Shown: piece after piece, positions 10,364 to 21,270 of the stretch
Layout: every line of letters starts with the position of its first letter
How positions within the stretch are numbered: position 1 is the first letter of the stretch
Assembly: GCA_963210315.1 (NCBI GenBank)
Contig: OY723248.1
Location: 760,727-824,726 of the forward strand
Source: Rhynchopus euleeides
Taxonomy: Eukaryota; Euglenozoa; Diplonemea; Diplonemida; Diplonemidae
Direction of reading: 5' to 3'
DNA: 64,000 bases
Notes under the pieces: generated by a model
Database searches by the model: none
Told to the model about the DNA's origin: nothing
Seen by the model: only the letters and a program-made list of their open reading frames with translations
Made by a program: the position numbers and the translations under genes

Positions 10364-12242
10364 TCACAGATGGACGAGCAGCGGCCCGCTCCTGCTTCCA
10401 AGGCGCAGGATGCAGTCGCGGCAGCCAGCTTCGAGTGATCCGGCCTGCGCCACAGCCTCGTCGACATCCCGTCCATCGAGGTAGAGCCGCATGGCTGTGT
10501 TGTGTGGTGCCCATGCATCGCTGATCCTGCCCACCTCGTAGAGCCACTCCTGTGGCTTCGTGTGTTCTTGGGATGCAGGCTGGCGCAGCTCGAACACAGG
10601 GACGGCACTGGCTGTCGTGCTGCTGCAGATCACGTCGACTGTCGTACCGCCACTCTCCATCTTGACGAGACGCACAAGGCGTGGTATCAGCAACAGGATG
10701 TGCTGAAGCTCCGCATCTCGCTGCATCGTCAGGTTGCACACTGCGTCCAGCCCGAAGGCACGCGCCGCACGCTCCATCCCACAGGCCTTAGCCAGCAGCG
10801 GTCCGATCACGCTGAAGCGGCGAATGTACCCACATCCGATATCGCCGCACAGAGCGCTCCCCGTGGCGAGCCCGATGCTGACACGCAGCACAGCGTCGGC
10901 CGCAGTGATAGGTGTGATGATGGCGCCTGCGGAGCTCGCAGCCGCACTGGCGTGCACGGCGCACCGCCGCGAGGCGTTGAAGGAGGCAAAGACCCTGTCG
11001 CCGACAAACAGGTCGATGATACCGTGGCGCGCCTCGATTGCCTGCGCAGCTGTATCCAGCAGCACCCCAAACAGGCCGGCAAAGCCAGGTGCGTCCTCCT
11101 CGAGGTGTGCAAGGGTGCCACGTGTGTTGACCACAACCAGGCTGGCCTGCTTGGGGAGCAGGACGCCAAGCTGTCTCGTATGCATGCCCGACACGTACAG
11201 TTGCGCATCACCCAGACGCCCAGAGCTGCTTGTGGATACGGATGCACATGAATCAGGAGACACGGATGACCCACTGACATCTGATTCGTTCGATTCCTCC
11301 TGCCCCTGCCCCACCGGCAGGCATGACTTCGGGAGGTACGGGCGGTACGACCTCAGGTTCTGCTCCAGGCACTGCAGGGCACTGTGCATCTTGGCAGGCA
11401 GCCCAGTCCCCTCCTGTGCCAGCATCTCAGCAACGGTGTCGACATCGTACCCTGCAAGCAACGCTGCGATCGCCTCCACAGTTTGAATGGTGTGCGCCAT
11501 TGCCGCCTGCTCTTTCTCTGCATCTTGTGCGAACCGTTGTGTCGCGTAGAAGTCCATCAATACAATGAAGCTGAAGAGCATCGCCTCCATCATCACTGTC
11601 ACATGCCTCATCGGGCATGGCGGGTTGTCGCACTCACACCTGGACCTGATGTGTTCCCAGCGCTGCCAATTCGCCGTGTTGCCCCAGATGTCGAACAGCC
11701 CGAACCGGGTCGCGTCTTCTGCAGACGTGATGACAATCCACAGGACGCACGACCCGATCACGAGGCCTGCGAAGCTTTTCCCAAGGCGCAGGAAAAAAAC
11801 ACAAATCTGCAATCAACACAGTCAGAGACCACAAGGGCGTCTCGTTCATAGCACGCATGATCAGGTCCAGCAGAAAGGTGCATACTGTAAATCCGATGAT
11901 ATACACCTTCTGGTGCGTTCGTGTCACAGGCACACCGCAGACACAGGTGAAGAACATCACTGCGGCGTTGATAAGGGACAGAACGGTGGTGAATGCCGAA
12001 AGCGGGGGCCTTTCCCCGACAAGGTAGGACAGTAAGGAGAGGAATCCAGTGACGATGCAGGTCGCGAACAGCACACGCCTGTGGCTGCGCTCCCTCCCCT
12101 CAAGCTTGCCACCCATCGACACGACACGCTCGAAGCACCCCATCGTGCTGGCCATTGTTCTGGCGATCAGGGCCGCGACACAGACTACAGACGCCGGGCA
12201 GTGTGTGACTTTCTTGCAAATCGCGCCTGTGGGATGATGCAT
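10364..12242 (-). CDS. Multi-pass membrane protein with degenerate nucleotide-cyclase domain (frameshifted at a T7 run)
   Basis: The gene is read in two frames that join at a T7 run (11793-11799). Removing one T would give a continuous protein of ~625 aa, so the break is either a sequence error or a real lesion. The N-terminal ~260 residues hold six or seven hydrophobic segments (e.g. VLFATCIVTGFLSLLSYLV, FAGLVIGSCVLWIVI, MMEAMLFSFIVLMDF). A linker with YRPYLPKSCL follows, then a class III cyclase-like fold: SLVVVNTRGTL, FVGDRVFASFNA, SIGLATGSALCGDIG and FSVIGPLLAKACGMERAA. The first metal-binding Asp, normally in 'F-V-D-I', appears to be Asn; the second (GDR) is kept. Catalysis is therefore doubtful and a sensor or regulatory role is more likely. 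The C-terminal ~60 residues match the post-cyclase helical part of the receptor kinase at 56-60 kb. The start MHHPTG is preceded by AG at 12250-12251. Confidence 0.75.
11793..11799 (-). other. Frameshift at a seven-base homopolymer inside the cyclase-like gene
   Basis: Upstream of the T7 run (minus strand) the frame reads ...TVLIADLCFF and downstream ...FLRLGKSFAGLVIG, both hydrophobic membrane sequence. Only a one-base change joins them. An intron cannot explain it well: the only nearby GT...AG pair (ending TTGCAG) would be ~23 nt. Confidence 0.7.
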
Positions 12243-13262
12243 CGTGGGACTCAATAGCACAACATCACCGAGAGAGAAATCACCGTGTGGCCAGAAGAAC
12301 CTGAAACAACGTGGGGGGTGGGGTAGGTGGGCAAACCCGCGAAATACACCCAGAGCTCTGTTCCGGGGCATCGGGTGCAGTCCGTCCGGTGGGGTAGGGT
12401 TGGGGATACACGGCTCTCAAGGCGCTGATCACACACACACACGCGAAAAGGAATTGTTGGTTAGCACCATGCCATAACATGGCAAGCACACACGCCACGT
12501 TGTTGAGTGTAGGGAGCACCTCGCGTAACGTGGATGCAACCACAGACACAGACACACACACACATATATGGATCTTAACTTCATGAGGGTAGTGGATACA
12601 CAGAGCACCTTGCTCTTGATACCCACTGTCAGACACACGTTTATTGTTTGTAGGTTGTGCCGAGCGAACTCTGACGATACCTCCACACAGACACACATGG
12701 ATAATTACCCATGTTTTGGAAACAGCAACCACGAGGCTCGATCTGCAATAGATTTCTTTGCATCAGTGGAGACGGGACGCACCGTGTGTGTGGGGAGGGG
12801 AGAGGATGTTTTCATACTGATGCGATCTCCGCACCTACACAGCGAGGGGAGGGGCAAGAGGGACCCCCTGCAGCACACCAAACACTCATTCCGACCTCTG
12901 GGGACAGCCCAGGACAGCCGCCGGGGCTCGAGGCAGAGCAGGGAAAAGGGGGATGGGTGGCATATCAGGTTGGGCCGCTGTGCGCTGCGGGGTGGGCGGG
13001 GCAGCTGATCAGCACTGCCACTCGCGGGGAGCGCTTGGCAGTCAACCCGGGGGCCCAGGCAGGACCACGCAGATGGCACGGTGGCAGGGGGTGTGGCAGG
13101 GCCAGGGTTTGCAGAGGAAGGCACCTATGGGCACCGTTTAGTTAGTTGGCCAGGTGCACCCTCAGGCTAGGCAGAGGCACAACAGACTGCTGTGTGCAGG
13201 AGGGGAGGGGGTGGGGTGGGGTGGGGGGTGGTGGGACATAACAAAGCGGCTGTAGTGTGGTG
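12243..13262. other. Spacer between cyclase-like gene and TPR gene 2
   Basis: No gene is seen. It contains CA-rich runs and the motifs GCTCTTGAT (near 12610) and GCCGAGCGAACTC (near 12660), which recur near 1.1-1.45 kb and, for the first motif, near 15.47 kb in diverged sequence. These may be remains of an old dispersed repeat. Confidence 0.45.
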
Positions 13263-14972
13263 TCATGCACACGACCCGCATTTGGAGACTCGGCAGAAGC
13301 ACGACGCTTTGATGGAAGGGTCGGCGCGGCGCAGCTGGATCTGGAGGCGGCGGGCGAAGGCGGGGTCGACCTTCCGGCCAAGGACTTCCGACGCATCGAT
13401 GACACCCAGCATCGCCCAGATGTTGTCGACATGGATACTGGGGCGTGGCACATCCCCCTCAATGCCCAGGTCCTCGTTGAAGACACGGAGGGCGTCCTCA
13501 GCACGGCCTGCCTCCAGCAGGAGGGCGCCCAGGGCGTGGCGTGTTGGCTGCATCACACCCCACGGCTCGTCGTAGGGGAGGGCTTCCTCCATATCCACAG
13601 CCTTCGCCACACGGGCCAGGCCTTCGCTGTGGTCGCCACGCCGGAAGGCCACCTCGCCGTACATCATCTCACGGGACACGTCCAGCAGGTCACGCCCGGT
13701 GTTGTTGTGCAGCATCCGACCACGCCCTTTGGGGACAGCAGCATACGCCTCTTCAAAGAGCACTGTCTCGGCACGCGCCTTGGCGTGGTCGTTCTTCCCG
13801 ATCGCAAAGGCAAGCGCACGTGCGTAGTGGAGCACTGCAACTTGGTAGCATCCGAGAGTTCTATCTTCGGGGAAGGGCTCCTCGAGAATGGCATCCCATT
13901 TCCCGAACCGGACGAAGACGTGATACTTGACCGCACGGTACGTCTCCGCAAAGCAGGCAAGGTTGTTCCACCGCATCACACCCTCAGGCATCACCCTGCG
14001 TATCCCCTCCGCAGCTTCCAACGCACACCCGTAGTCCCCCGAGAACATCGCCCCATAACACATGAAGTGGTAGTTGTGCAGCGGGTACAGCATATACACC
14101 ATCCTGTTGGTCCCCTTATACCGAACGTACCGCGCATCCGCCTCTGCCGCCTCCCTGTTGTGCAGGATACCCTTGTGGTACTCCCCACACAGGATCCCGA
14201 TATGCGTCCCCATGTGCAGCAGGTGCCCTGCGTCAGGGCAGATCCCCGACACCAACCTGTCATACGCGGGCAGCGCCCTCTCAGGTGTATGCGACATCTC
14301 CATCAGGTGAATGTAGAAATGCAAGGCCCCCGTGTGGTCGGGCAGCCCCCTCTCCTCCACCACACGCATGGCCGTCTCCAGGAAGCGGATCGCCCTCAGA
14401 GGGTCGGCTGGTGGGGGGCGGGGCTTCCCGGTGCGCAGGTCCCACAGCTGCCACGGCGTGACCGCCATGATCGCCTCCGCGGCGAGAACAAGGGTGTCGG
14501 GGTCACACCCTCCGCCATATGTGTCGGCCAGCTCAGCCATGGCTTTAGCATACGCCTCGCTCCATGCCTGCATCTCCGATGCGCTCCCCTTCTCCGGCTG
14601 GGGGTGCCTCAGCGTGATGGCGTAGCAGAGCTTCTGCTCCAACACAGTCCCATGATGTTTGGCGATGTGGCATGCCGCCAGAGCGTGTTTATGCGCAGCG
14701 GCAAGCTTCTGCGGGTGGCAGAGCGCCCACGGCAGGTTGTAGTTCGGCCCCATGCAGTAAGCAGCCCCCCAGCGCGCAACACAGCACGTTGGGTCGACCT
14801 CCGCCGCCTTCAGGAAGCACTGCGCAGCCTCCTCGTGGTTGTACGTGAACATCCATCGAACACCCCGCTGCAGCGAGCAGCATGCCTCCTCGCTGACAGT
14901 CACGCCACGCCACACCCACTCCCCGAGGCGTGGGTAGCCTGCTGGCATCGCCTCGTTAGTGCCATGGGCCAT
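13263..14972 (-). CDS. TPR-repeat protein, paralogue 2 (569 aa)
   Basis: This is a close paralogue of the TPR protein at 6870-8594, of nearly equal length and collinear throughout. It has YNHEEAAQCFLKAAEVDP near residue 40, WGAAYCMGPNYNLPW, DAGHLLHMGTHIGILCGEY and LHNYHFMCYGAMFSGD, then the shared C-terminal helical pairs ending ASCFCRVSKCG. The N-terminal third and the segment after LCGEY differ clearly from paralogue 1, whereas the C-terminal ~150 residues are almost identical. The start MAHGTNEAMPAG follows CTGTTCCTGCAG at 14995-14996, giving a ~22-nt leader; a second Met eight codons later is also possible. No catalytic residues are recognised and the role is unknown. The frame is intact. 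Confidence 0.9.
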   Translation of the reverse strand: MAHGTNEAMPAGYPRLGEWVWRGVTVSEEACCSLQRGVRWMFTYNHEEAAQCFLKAAEVDPTCCVARWGAAYCMGPNYNLPWALCHPQKLAAAHKHALAACHIAKHHGTVLEQKLCYAITLRHPQPEKGSASEMQAWSEAYAKAMAELADTYGGGCDPDTLVLAAEAIMAVTPWQLWDLRTGKPRPPPADPLRAIRFLETAMRVVEERGLPDHTGALHFYIHLMEMSHTPERALPAYDRLVSGICPDAGHLLHMGTHIGILCGEYHKGILHNREAAEADARYVRYKGTNRMVYMLYPLHNYHFMCYGAMFSGDYGCALEAAEGIRRVMPEGVMRWNNLACFAETYRAVKYHVFVRFGKWDAILEEPFPEDRTLGCYQVAVLHYARALAFAIGKNDHAKARAETVLFEEAYAAVPKGRGRMLHNNTGRDLLDVSREMMYGEVAFRRGDHSEGLARVAKAVDMEEALPYDEPWGVMQPTRHALGALLLEAGRAEDALRVFNEDLGIEGDVPRPSIHVDNIWAMLGVIDASEVLGRKVDPAFARRLQIQLRRADPSIKASCFCRVSKCGSCA

Positions 14973-14994
14973 GCGCCCTACCAGGGGACGATCC

Positions 14995-14996
14995 CT
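14995..14996 (-). other. Likely splice acceptor (AG) for TPR gene 2
   Basis: Minus-strand sequence GGTTTTCCGCTGTTCCTGCAG is a textbook pyrimidine tract plus CAG, located 22 nt before the ATG. It fits either spliced-leader addition or an upstream untranslated exon. Confidence 0.55.
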
Positions 14997-17664
14997 GCAG
15001 GAACAGCGGAAAACCTGCAGAAAGGTTGGGTGAATGCGTGGCGGGGCTGGGCGTCGTCAGGCTAAGCAACGCGGGAAACAGCATCAGGCAGGCTGAGGCG
15101 CGGGTGTGGGGTTGGGTGGGGGGTGTGGCTGCGGGGGCGCGTTGAGAAATGACTGTTCACCCAGGGTGGTGTGGCGGGGCCTTTATAACGGGATGGGTTC
15201 GCCCCCCGCAAAAACACCGGATGGGGGTGAGGGCTCTCTTTGTTCCATCCTGATCTGCTTTTTTGGATCAGAAAGAAATGCCGTCTCTCCCCCCGCCTCT
15301 CGGTGCTGGCGGGATTCGAGCACCCGATTCAAGGGGGGCACACCGAGCGTAAGGCTCCCTCGCTGACAGCCACCCTATATCACAGCACCATGCGCTGGCA
15401 GGAAGGTGTTTGTCAAAACCTGACACACACACGCACGCGAAAGTATTCTTTGTAGAACGCACCGAGCACACACTGCTCTTGACGCGTATACCCTCCCCCT
15501 CCCCCCCCCACCCCACACACCCTAACCCGCATTGGCCCCCGTGTGGCGTACCACCTCTCGCAAAGAGGGGTCGTCGTGTGGGGCGGTGGTGAGCCTTTTG
15601 CCGTGCAACTCTGCTGCCATCGAAGGTTCAATCGAGGCGTTGCCCTGCAATTGGCAGAGGAGGGTGTGTCTAAAACTCGGAGTCTGTTTTTTTTCGGAAA
15701 TTCACCAGGCAGAGAGCACCGGTGGAGTGGGGGGGGGGGGGGGGTGGTGGCTGCGTGTGCCTGTCGGCACAACAAGCAGGAAGAATGATCGGGTGTTGTG
15801 CTGTGCGCCAAAACCCGGGTGAACAAACCTCACGTGTGTTTTTTTTTGCCTGATGAAGGTGTTTGGTGCGAATGTGCGTTACAAATAGATACAAATATCA
15901 CAGCCATGGCAACAAGGCAAGGTAGATTGTGTTTTTTTGTCACCCAAAGCGCTGCCAGGCTCTCTCTTACACTGTGACAAGGATCAGTATACCCGCTGGG
16001 TCGTGAAGTGACAGCAAATTGTGACAAACCAGCCATAAACTGCTGGATTTTTGTCTTGTTGGAACACGTACCCCACTCTTCGTGCCAACCACTCCCCAGT
16101 CTGATGGAGTGGTGTGAAGTGGGGATGGCCAGATCCAGCTAAAGGCAGAAGGGTTTCTAATGGCACAGTTCGCCTCACGGTTTCTTGTTGAAGCCAGGTG
16201 TCCGCGCAGGGTCTACTGAGAAAGCTGAGCGACCTACGACAAGAAAATATACTTGCAAACACCTCAACCTGCCGAACTGGCTGCGGGTGCATGCGCGTGT
16301 GACGAGGGGCAGGGGGCAGAGCTCTTGAGTTCGGGGAACGCAAAAAACCTCTGCGCCCGCTCCCCCGCTCTCCCCCCCCCCCCCCCTAACCCTGTTCATA
16401 CAATCCCCAGAACCCCGCCCCCTCCCCGCCCCCCGCCCACGCCCACCGCCAGCACTGGCACCGAGTGCGTGACACCGACACAAAAACAGAAATGCCTGGG
16501 GACAGATTTCATGATGGTGGACCGATCCCGGAACTGCTGTTGCGCAGAGCCTGAAGAGTGTATCAAACAGAGAGAGCGGCTCTTCCTTTCTGACCTCAGC
16601 AGGGAAGAACCACAGAACCTCGGGAATTGCTCCTCGGGCTCGGGGAATCGCGAAACAGGGCTGGACCATCTGACTCCCCCCCCCCCCCACCATGGCACAG
16701 CCCCGTTGGTCACACAGCCTTGCCTTCGCCTGCTGTGGTAGCGCATCGGAGTAGCTGAGGGCTACTTGGTCTAAGAAAATCCCCTCCCTTCCCCCCCCCC
16801 CCCCCCGATCCCGGCGCGACTGGCTGGCAGGGAGTATCCATCCACAATTCACCCCCCCCCCTCCCCCTGCCTGGGGAGACGAGGAAAGGCACCGTCAGCT
16901 GAAGCGGCAGGCATGAAGAAGCGGTAATACTAAGGGGCGTGGGCGGAGGGGGAGGGGGGGATGGGAGAAAGGGAGAAAATGTGCTGAGAGAGGGGGAGAG
17001 GGAGAGGGGGGGGGGGTGAAGAAGAGGGTGTGGAAGAAAGCTGTTGTGTGCAACAATGTGGCTTTCCAATTGGCTTCCCCCCCCCCGTAGACCCACCCAC
17101 CCACCCACCACTCCCCTTCTCCCTCTCTCCTCCTACCGGCGGGCTCAACGCATGTTTACAGATTTTTTTTCTTGCGGGGTGCAAGTGAGACCCCACGTCT
17201 CCATGAAGCTGGTCTCCGAGAGTGGTTTCCACCTGCACGCGGCAATATGGGGGCTGAGCTGGGGGGGGGTCGGGATACAGCACAGAGCACTCCTAGATTC
17301 AGAACCAATCGAACGGGGTAGGGAACGGTTATGCTGCAACGAGACTCTAACCACCGGGGGCAGACCCCAGTCTGAAGAAAAAAAAACTCGTGATGTGAGA
17401 GATGTAAGCAGAGTAGATAGAACTGTCGCAAACCCTCCCCACCCTACCCCACCCCCCCACCCCCACCCCCTTTTGGTGCATGCGATGAGATGCAGATGTT
17501 TGTACATTCTCTTCTGATCTTGACATGAGCAGGTGCCTACTGCCTCTACAGCCACAGGCCCTCTCACCCCTCCCTCCGCCCCCCAGCCGGCAGGAAGGCC
17601 CCATACCAAGGAAGGCTGGATTCAACACCGTAACTACACTGCCCCAGGTCGTATATACTGTGAG

Positions 17665-17795
17665 CGCGCAGTTGTGTCTCAAGGCTGAGAGGCCCTGTGA
17701 AGTGGCATTGAAGGTGCTAATCCTAAATCTTCATTGTACGATTCTTTTCGTTACTTCGCGACTTCGCTGCGCCTCGTCGCTCATAACTGCGTATG
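17665..17795 (+). repeat. Dispersed repeat, copy 2 (first copy near 4.41 kb)
   Basis: It shares CCTGTGAAGTGGCAT and the GTTACTTCGCGACTTCGCT...CGTCGCTCATAACTG tail with the copy at 4410-4545, in the same orientation and with similar spacing. Confidence 0.55.
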
Positions 17796-20700
17796 CCTCC
17801 CATACCCCCCCCCACCTACCTCCACCCGCTCATCCGGGGGGGAAACGACTATACTCTAAAACAAAGAAGACACACATAGCTCGCACGATTTATATTCACC
17901 GGTTCTCAATGGTCAAAAATTTCGACCACGAACTTGGAGCGCCGGGCGAACATCCAAAAGAGGAGCTGTATTGGGGGAGGGTAGTGCCGTGAAGCGCGAG
18001 GAGACCTCTCGGGACAAAAAAATCAGCTGTGTGTCGTGCAGGATCATTCGTGAAGAACTATGAAAGGTAAACGAGGAAATGTGTTTCGTTGACCGCACGG
18101 CACACAGATTTTTTTCCCCTACAGTAGTGTTGGTGTGTGATTGGGCAGGCACATAAGACTGTGACAGGCAGGCGCCTAGTGCTTCCCCTATCGCTGCATT
18201 TCCGCCTGACAAGTGCCTTGTTGGGAGAGCACCACACACACCCTTCGTCAGAAACAACAGGGGTGAAAAAAAATCAAATTCTGGCGATAAAAATGGAAGG
18301 CAATCGGAGATTCGGCTCTCCGAGGAACAGATTGAATTCCCCGCTGCAAAAAGAACACATCATGTCAGGCTCCGTCGTGATGGGGGTGGTCCATGGCCCT
18401 CTCATCACCCACCCCTCCCCCCAAAAGAATCACCTCTCCGACAGTTTGGTCGATTTGCCAGGAATTTTCCAGGAAGGGAGGGAGTTTTGTTTGTGCGACA
18501 CACACACGCACACACACACGCATAAAAGGCTACTGTTGCAGCCTTTCGTTTTTACTGCTGTGGTGGCTGTCTCTTTTTTGTTGCCCAGAAGCGCTGCCCA
18601 CCGCGCTACGGGTTTTTTGAACGTTCTTTTTTGTTCGTCTTGACAGGAGTCCTGTTTTGTGGCAAAAAAATGGACAGGGCACACACACGGAGGGAGAGGT
18701 AACTATGTCGATGGGTGGGGGCCTCCACACTGTAAAACTGTGTGAGAAACCCCCATACGTTGCGCAGGAGGGGCGAGCCATTTTTTTTGACACTTTTTCG
18801 AGTGACGACCCCCAGGGAAAACAAAGAGCAGATGTGCGTGTCATCCTCCCAACAGCGAAGCGATCGTGCTATATTCGCTCACTGGGATCTGAAAAGGGGC
18901 TGGTATATGGGGTTCTCCAGGACGTCAGGAACTCCAAGGTTCGGAGGGCTTCAGGGCTTTACAGGAGCATCCGATTTACGTGGGAATCTCGGCTTTCTTC
19001 ACCTCCAGGATGGAGCCTCAGCGGCATGCATAGGGGTTTTCTCTCTCTCGCAGCCTGGAAATAGACATGTTTGCAATGAAAATCACATCACCCAGGACCG
19101 CTTTCTGGGAAACTGCCATATGTTGATATGGGGCGATGTGCCAAATGGAACGAAACAGCAAGCCTCCCTCCCCCCCCCCCCCCGGCACAAAATATACTGA
19201 AAAATACACCATATTTGAACTGTATCCCAGAGATTGCCCGGAGGCATGGCACCGCGCCTGACGTCGCTGGATTGCAGAAAATCCTGGGAGGATGGGAGAG
19301 AGTGCTTGCCCGACTGGGCTGCAGTATCAATCGCATCCCGCTGGGAATAACACCTTGGGTCGATAAAGAGAGAGGTATGTCGAGAATGGCATTGTAGATG
19401 ACGGGGCTGAATGAACATATTCCATGCGGTTGTGGAAAAAAAAACAATGCCAAACCAGGTTCGTTGTGTTGCTGTTGTGTTTCCCCCATCACCCCCCACC
19501 CCGTTCTTGCTACCTGAGTTTTTTCAAATCCAAGAGGGAGGGAAGGGGGGAGGGGCACAAGCAAGTCTTCTTGTTGGATACTCGGCAAACCAAAGAGAGG
19601 GGGGGGGGGCGTGATTGTTTTATTTTGGGCGTGATAATATTTTTCCGTCCATTCTTTTGAATGACTTGTTGAACAAAAAAAAAGATCAATATTTTTTTTG
19701 TTCCATTTTTTTTCATGATCTCTTCTCTGTCACTGTTCCAGGTTTCTGTTTCTGCTGGGCCCATGCACACACAACACACACAGCGTGCAGGCGGGCTTCC
19801 GTGCGACACGCTTGGAAGCCCCCGGGACACCGGTGCAGGCTCTGTGAACGGGCGAGGGATCACAGATGGATCGGTGCATTGACTCCAATGTTGCGCGGGG
19901 GCTGGCTGTTGCCACAACCGCCCTGGGGCGGGGGGCGAGGGAGCAGGGTCCGCGCCGCTGATGACGGGCAGGGCCCTCGAGAGCGCAGAGAACAACATGC
20001 TGCAAGACGCCCCGCCGCATAGGAAAGAGGGCTGCGCCGGGGAGAGGGTGCGACGTGGTGAAAGTAAGAGACATGCATATCTATGGAGACTAGACGGAAC
20101 ATGCAAACTCGGGAAGCAGAGGGGGGGGGTGGGGGTGGCGGGGGGGGCGGTAGCAAAACTAGAGAAATGGGTGATTCCCTCCGTTCTTGCGTCTGAGATC
20201 CAGTGCGGTGTGGCCCGGCCTCGTGCTGCGGCAAGATGATACGTTGGGATCACGTTGGGGTCCGAGGGAGAGGAAGCACACCGTTTCTCCCGCATGGCTT
20301 CTCCTTTCGGGCTGCAGTTGCCCGGGGGAGGAGGGGGACAACAAGGAGGGGGGTGGGGGTGGGGGGGGGGGGGGCACACGTTGCACTAGTAACCCCACTA
20401 ACAAGTGGAAATGTATAACAAGTTCGCTTGTTTCTCGAACAAGCATCTGCCTGATATTTCTCAGGGGACACATGCCATGTAATCCTTCAATCAACGATGT
20501 GAAAACTCTTTCAACTTGTAACTGAGGTTGCTAGTGCACCTGTGCATGTGCCTCCCACACCCCCCTCCAGTCCCCACTGACAAACCCGGTTTGAACTATT
20601 TTTTGAAACAGAGAAAAGGTAAGGTCCAGAGGTGACCTCCCTCAACTCGTTGTGCAGGCTGTGGGATCACATCGATAAGGGGAGTGGGGTGTTGGAGATA

Positions 20701-21270
20701 AACCTAAACTGAATGGATGAACCAAAACGAAGGGGATGGGGGGTGGGGGTGGGGTGGGTGAGTGGGCGGGCGGGCATGTCGACACAAGAGTGAAATTCAC
20801 AACTGCGAAAATTCCCTCCGTTCAGCGGTGGGGGAAGGGGGTGGGGATCGTGATGGTTTGGATTCAAACAGGCAATACCCAATACCTTCACTCCCCAACA
20901 ATTCGAGAGAGAGAGAGAGGGGGGGGGGGGGGGGCGAATAAGGGATATCATGCACACCGCCTCCCTCTGTATCACCCCCCACCCCCCCACACACACACAC
21001 ACACACACACACACTTCCCACTTCGAGCAACGCTGAGGGTCGCGGCGAAGTGAGATATCACAGCAAATAGGCAATACCCCACATGGCCCACCCGCAGAAA
21101 ATGCAAAACTTTGGTTGGACCCCTGCTGCCAGAAAGTGCATCATTGACCCACATTCATTATGTCGGAATCGGGCCTTGTTCTGATGTGCACCATGTCCTG
21201 GCGGGATGAGGAAGAGATGTGCCGTCGGGCGTCTTCGCTCAGAAATGCATGCCACACACACACACACACA

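Larger units (their letters stand above)
14973..21270. other. 6.3-kb stretch without recognisable genes
   Basis: This is simple-sequence-rich DNA with long poly-C and poly-G runs, CA repeats and scattered T-runs. No frame reads like a structured protein. It contains a dispersed repeat copy at 17665-17795 and a tRNA A-box-like string near 18580-18600 without a matching B box. Nothing else can be supported. Confidence 0.6.

Noticed and set aside
13257..15065. 602-codon open frame on the plus strand
   Set aside because: It is antisense to the TPR gene 2 and reflects GC-rich codon bias; its translation is rich in His, Arg and Pro without domain pattern, while the minus strand encodes a clear TPR protein with a paralogue.
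15305..15335. GATTCGAGCACCC, like a tRNA B box
   Set aside because: No T-stem pairing and no A box upstream.
18575..18600. tRNA-like string on the minus strand (TAGCGCGGTGGGCAGCG)
   Set aside because: It resembles an A box, but no B box, cloverleaf or anticodon arm follows at the right distance.
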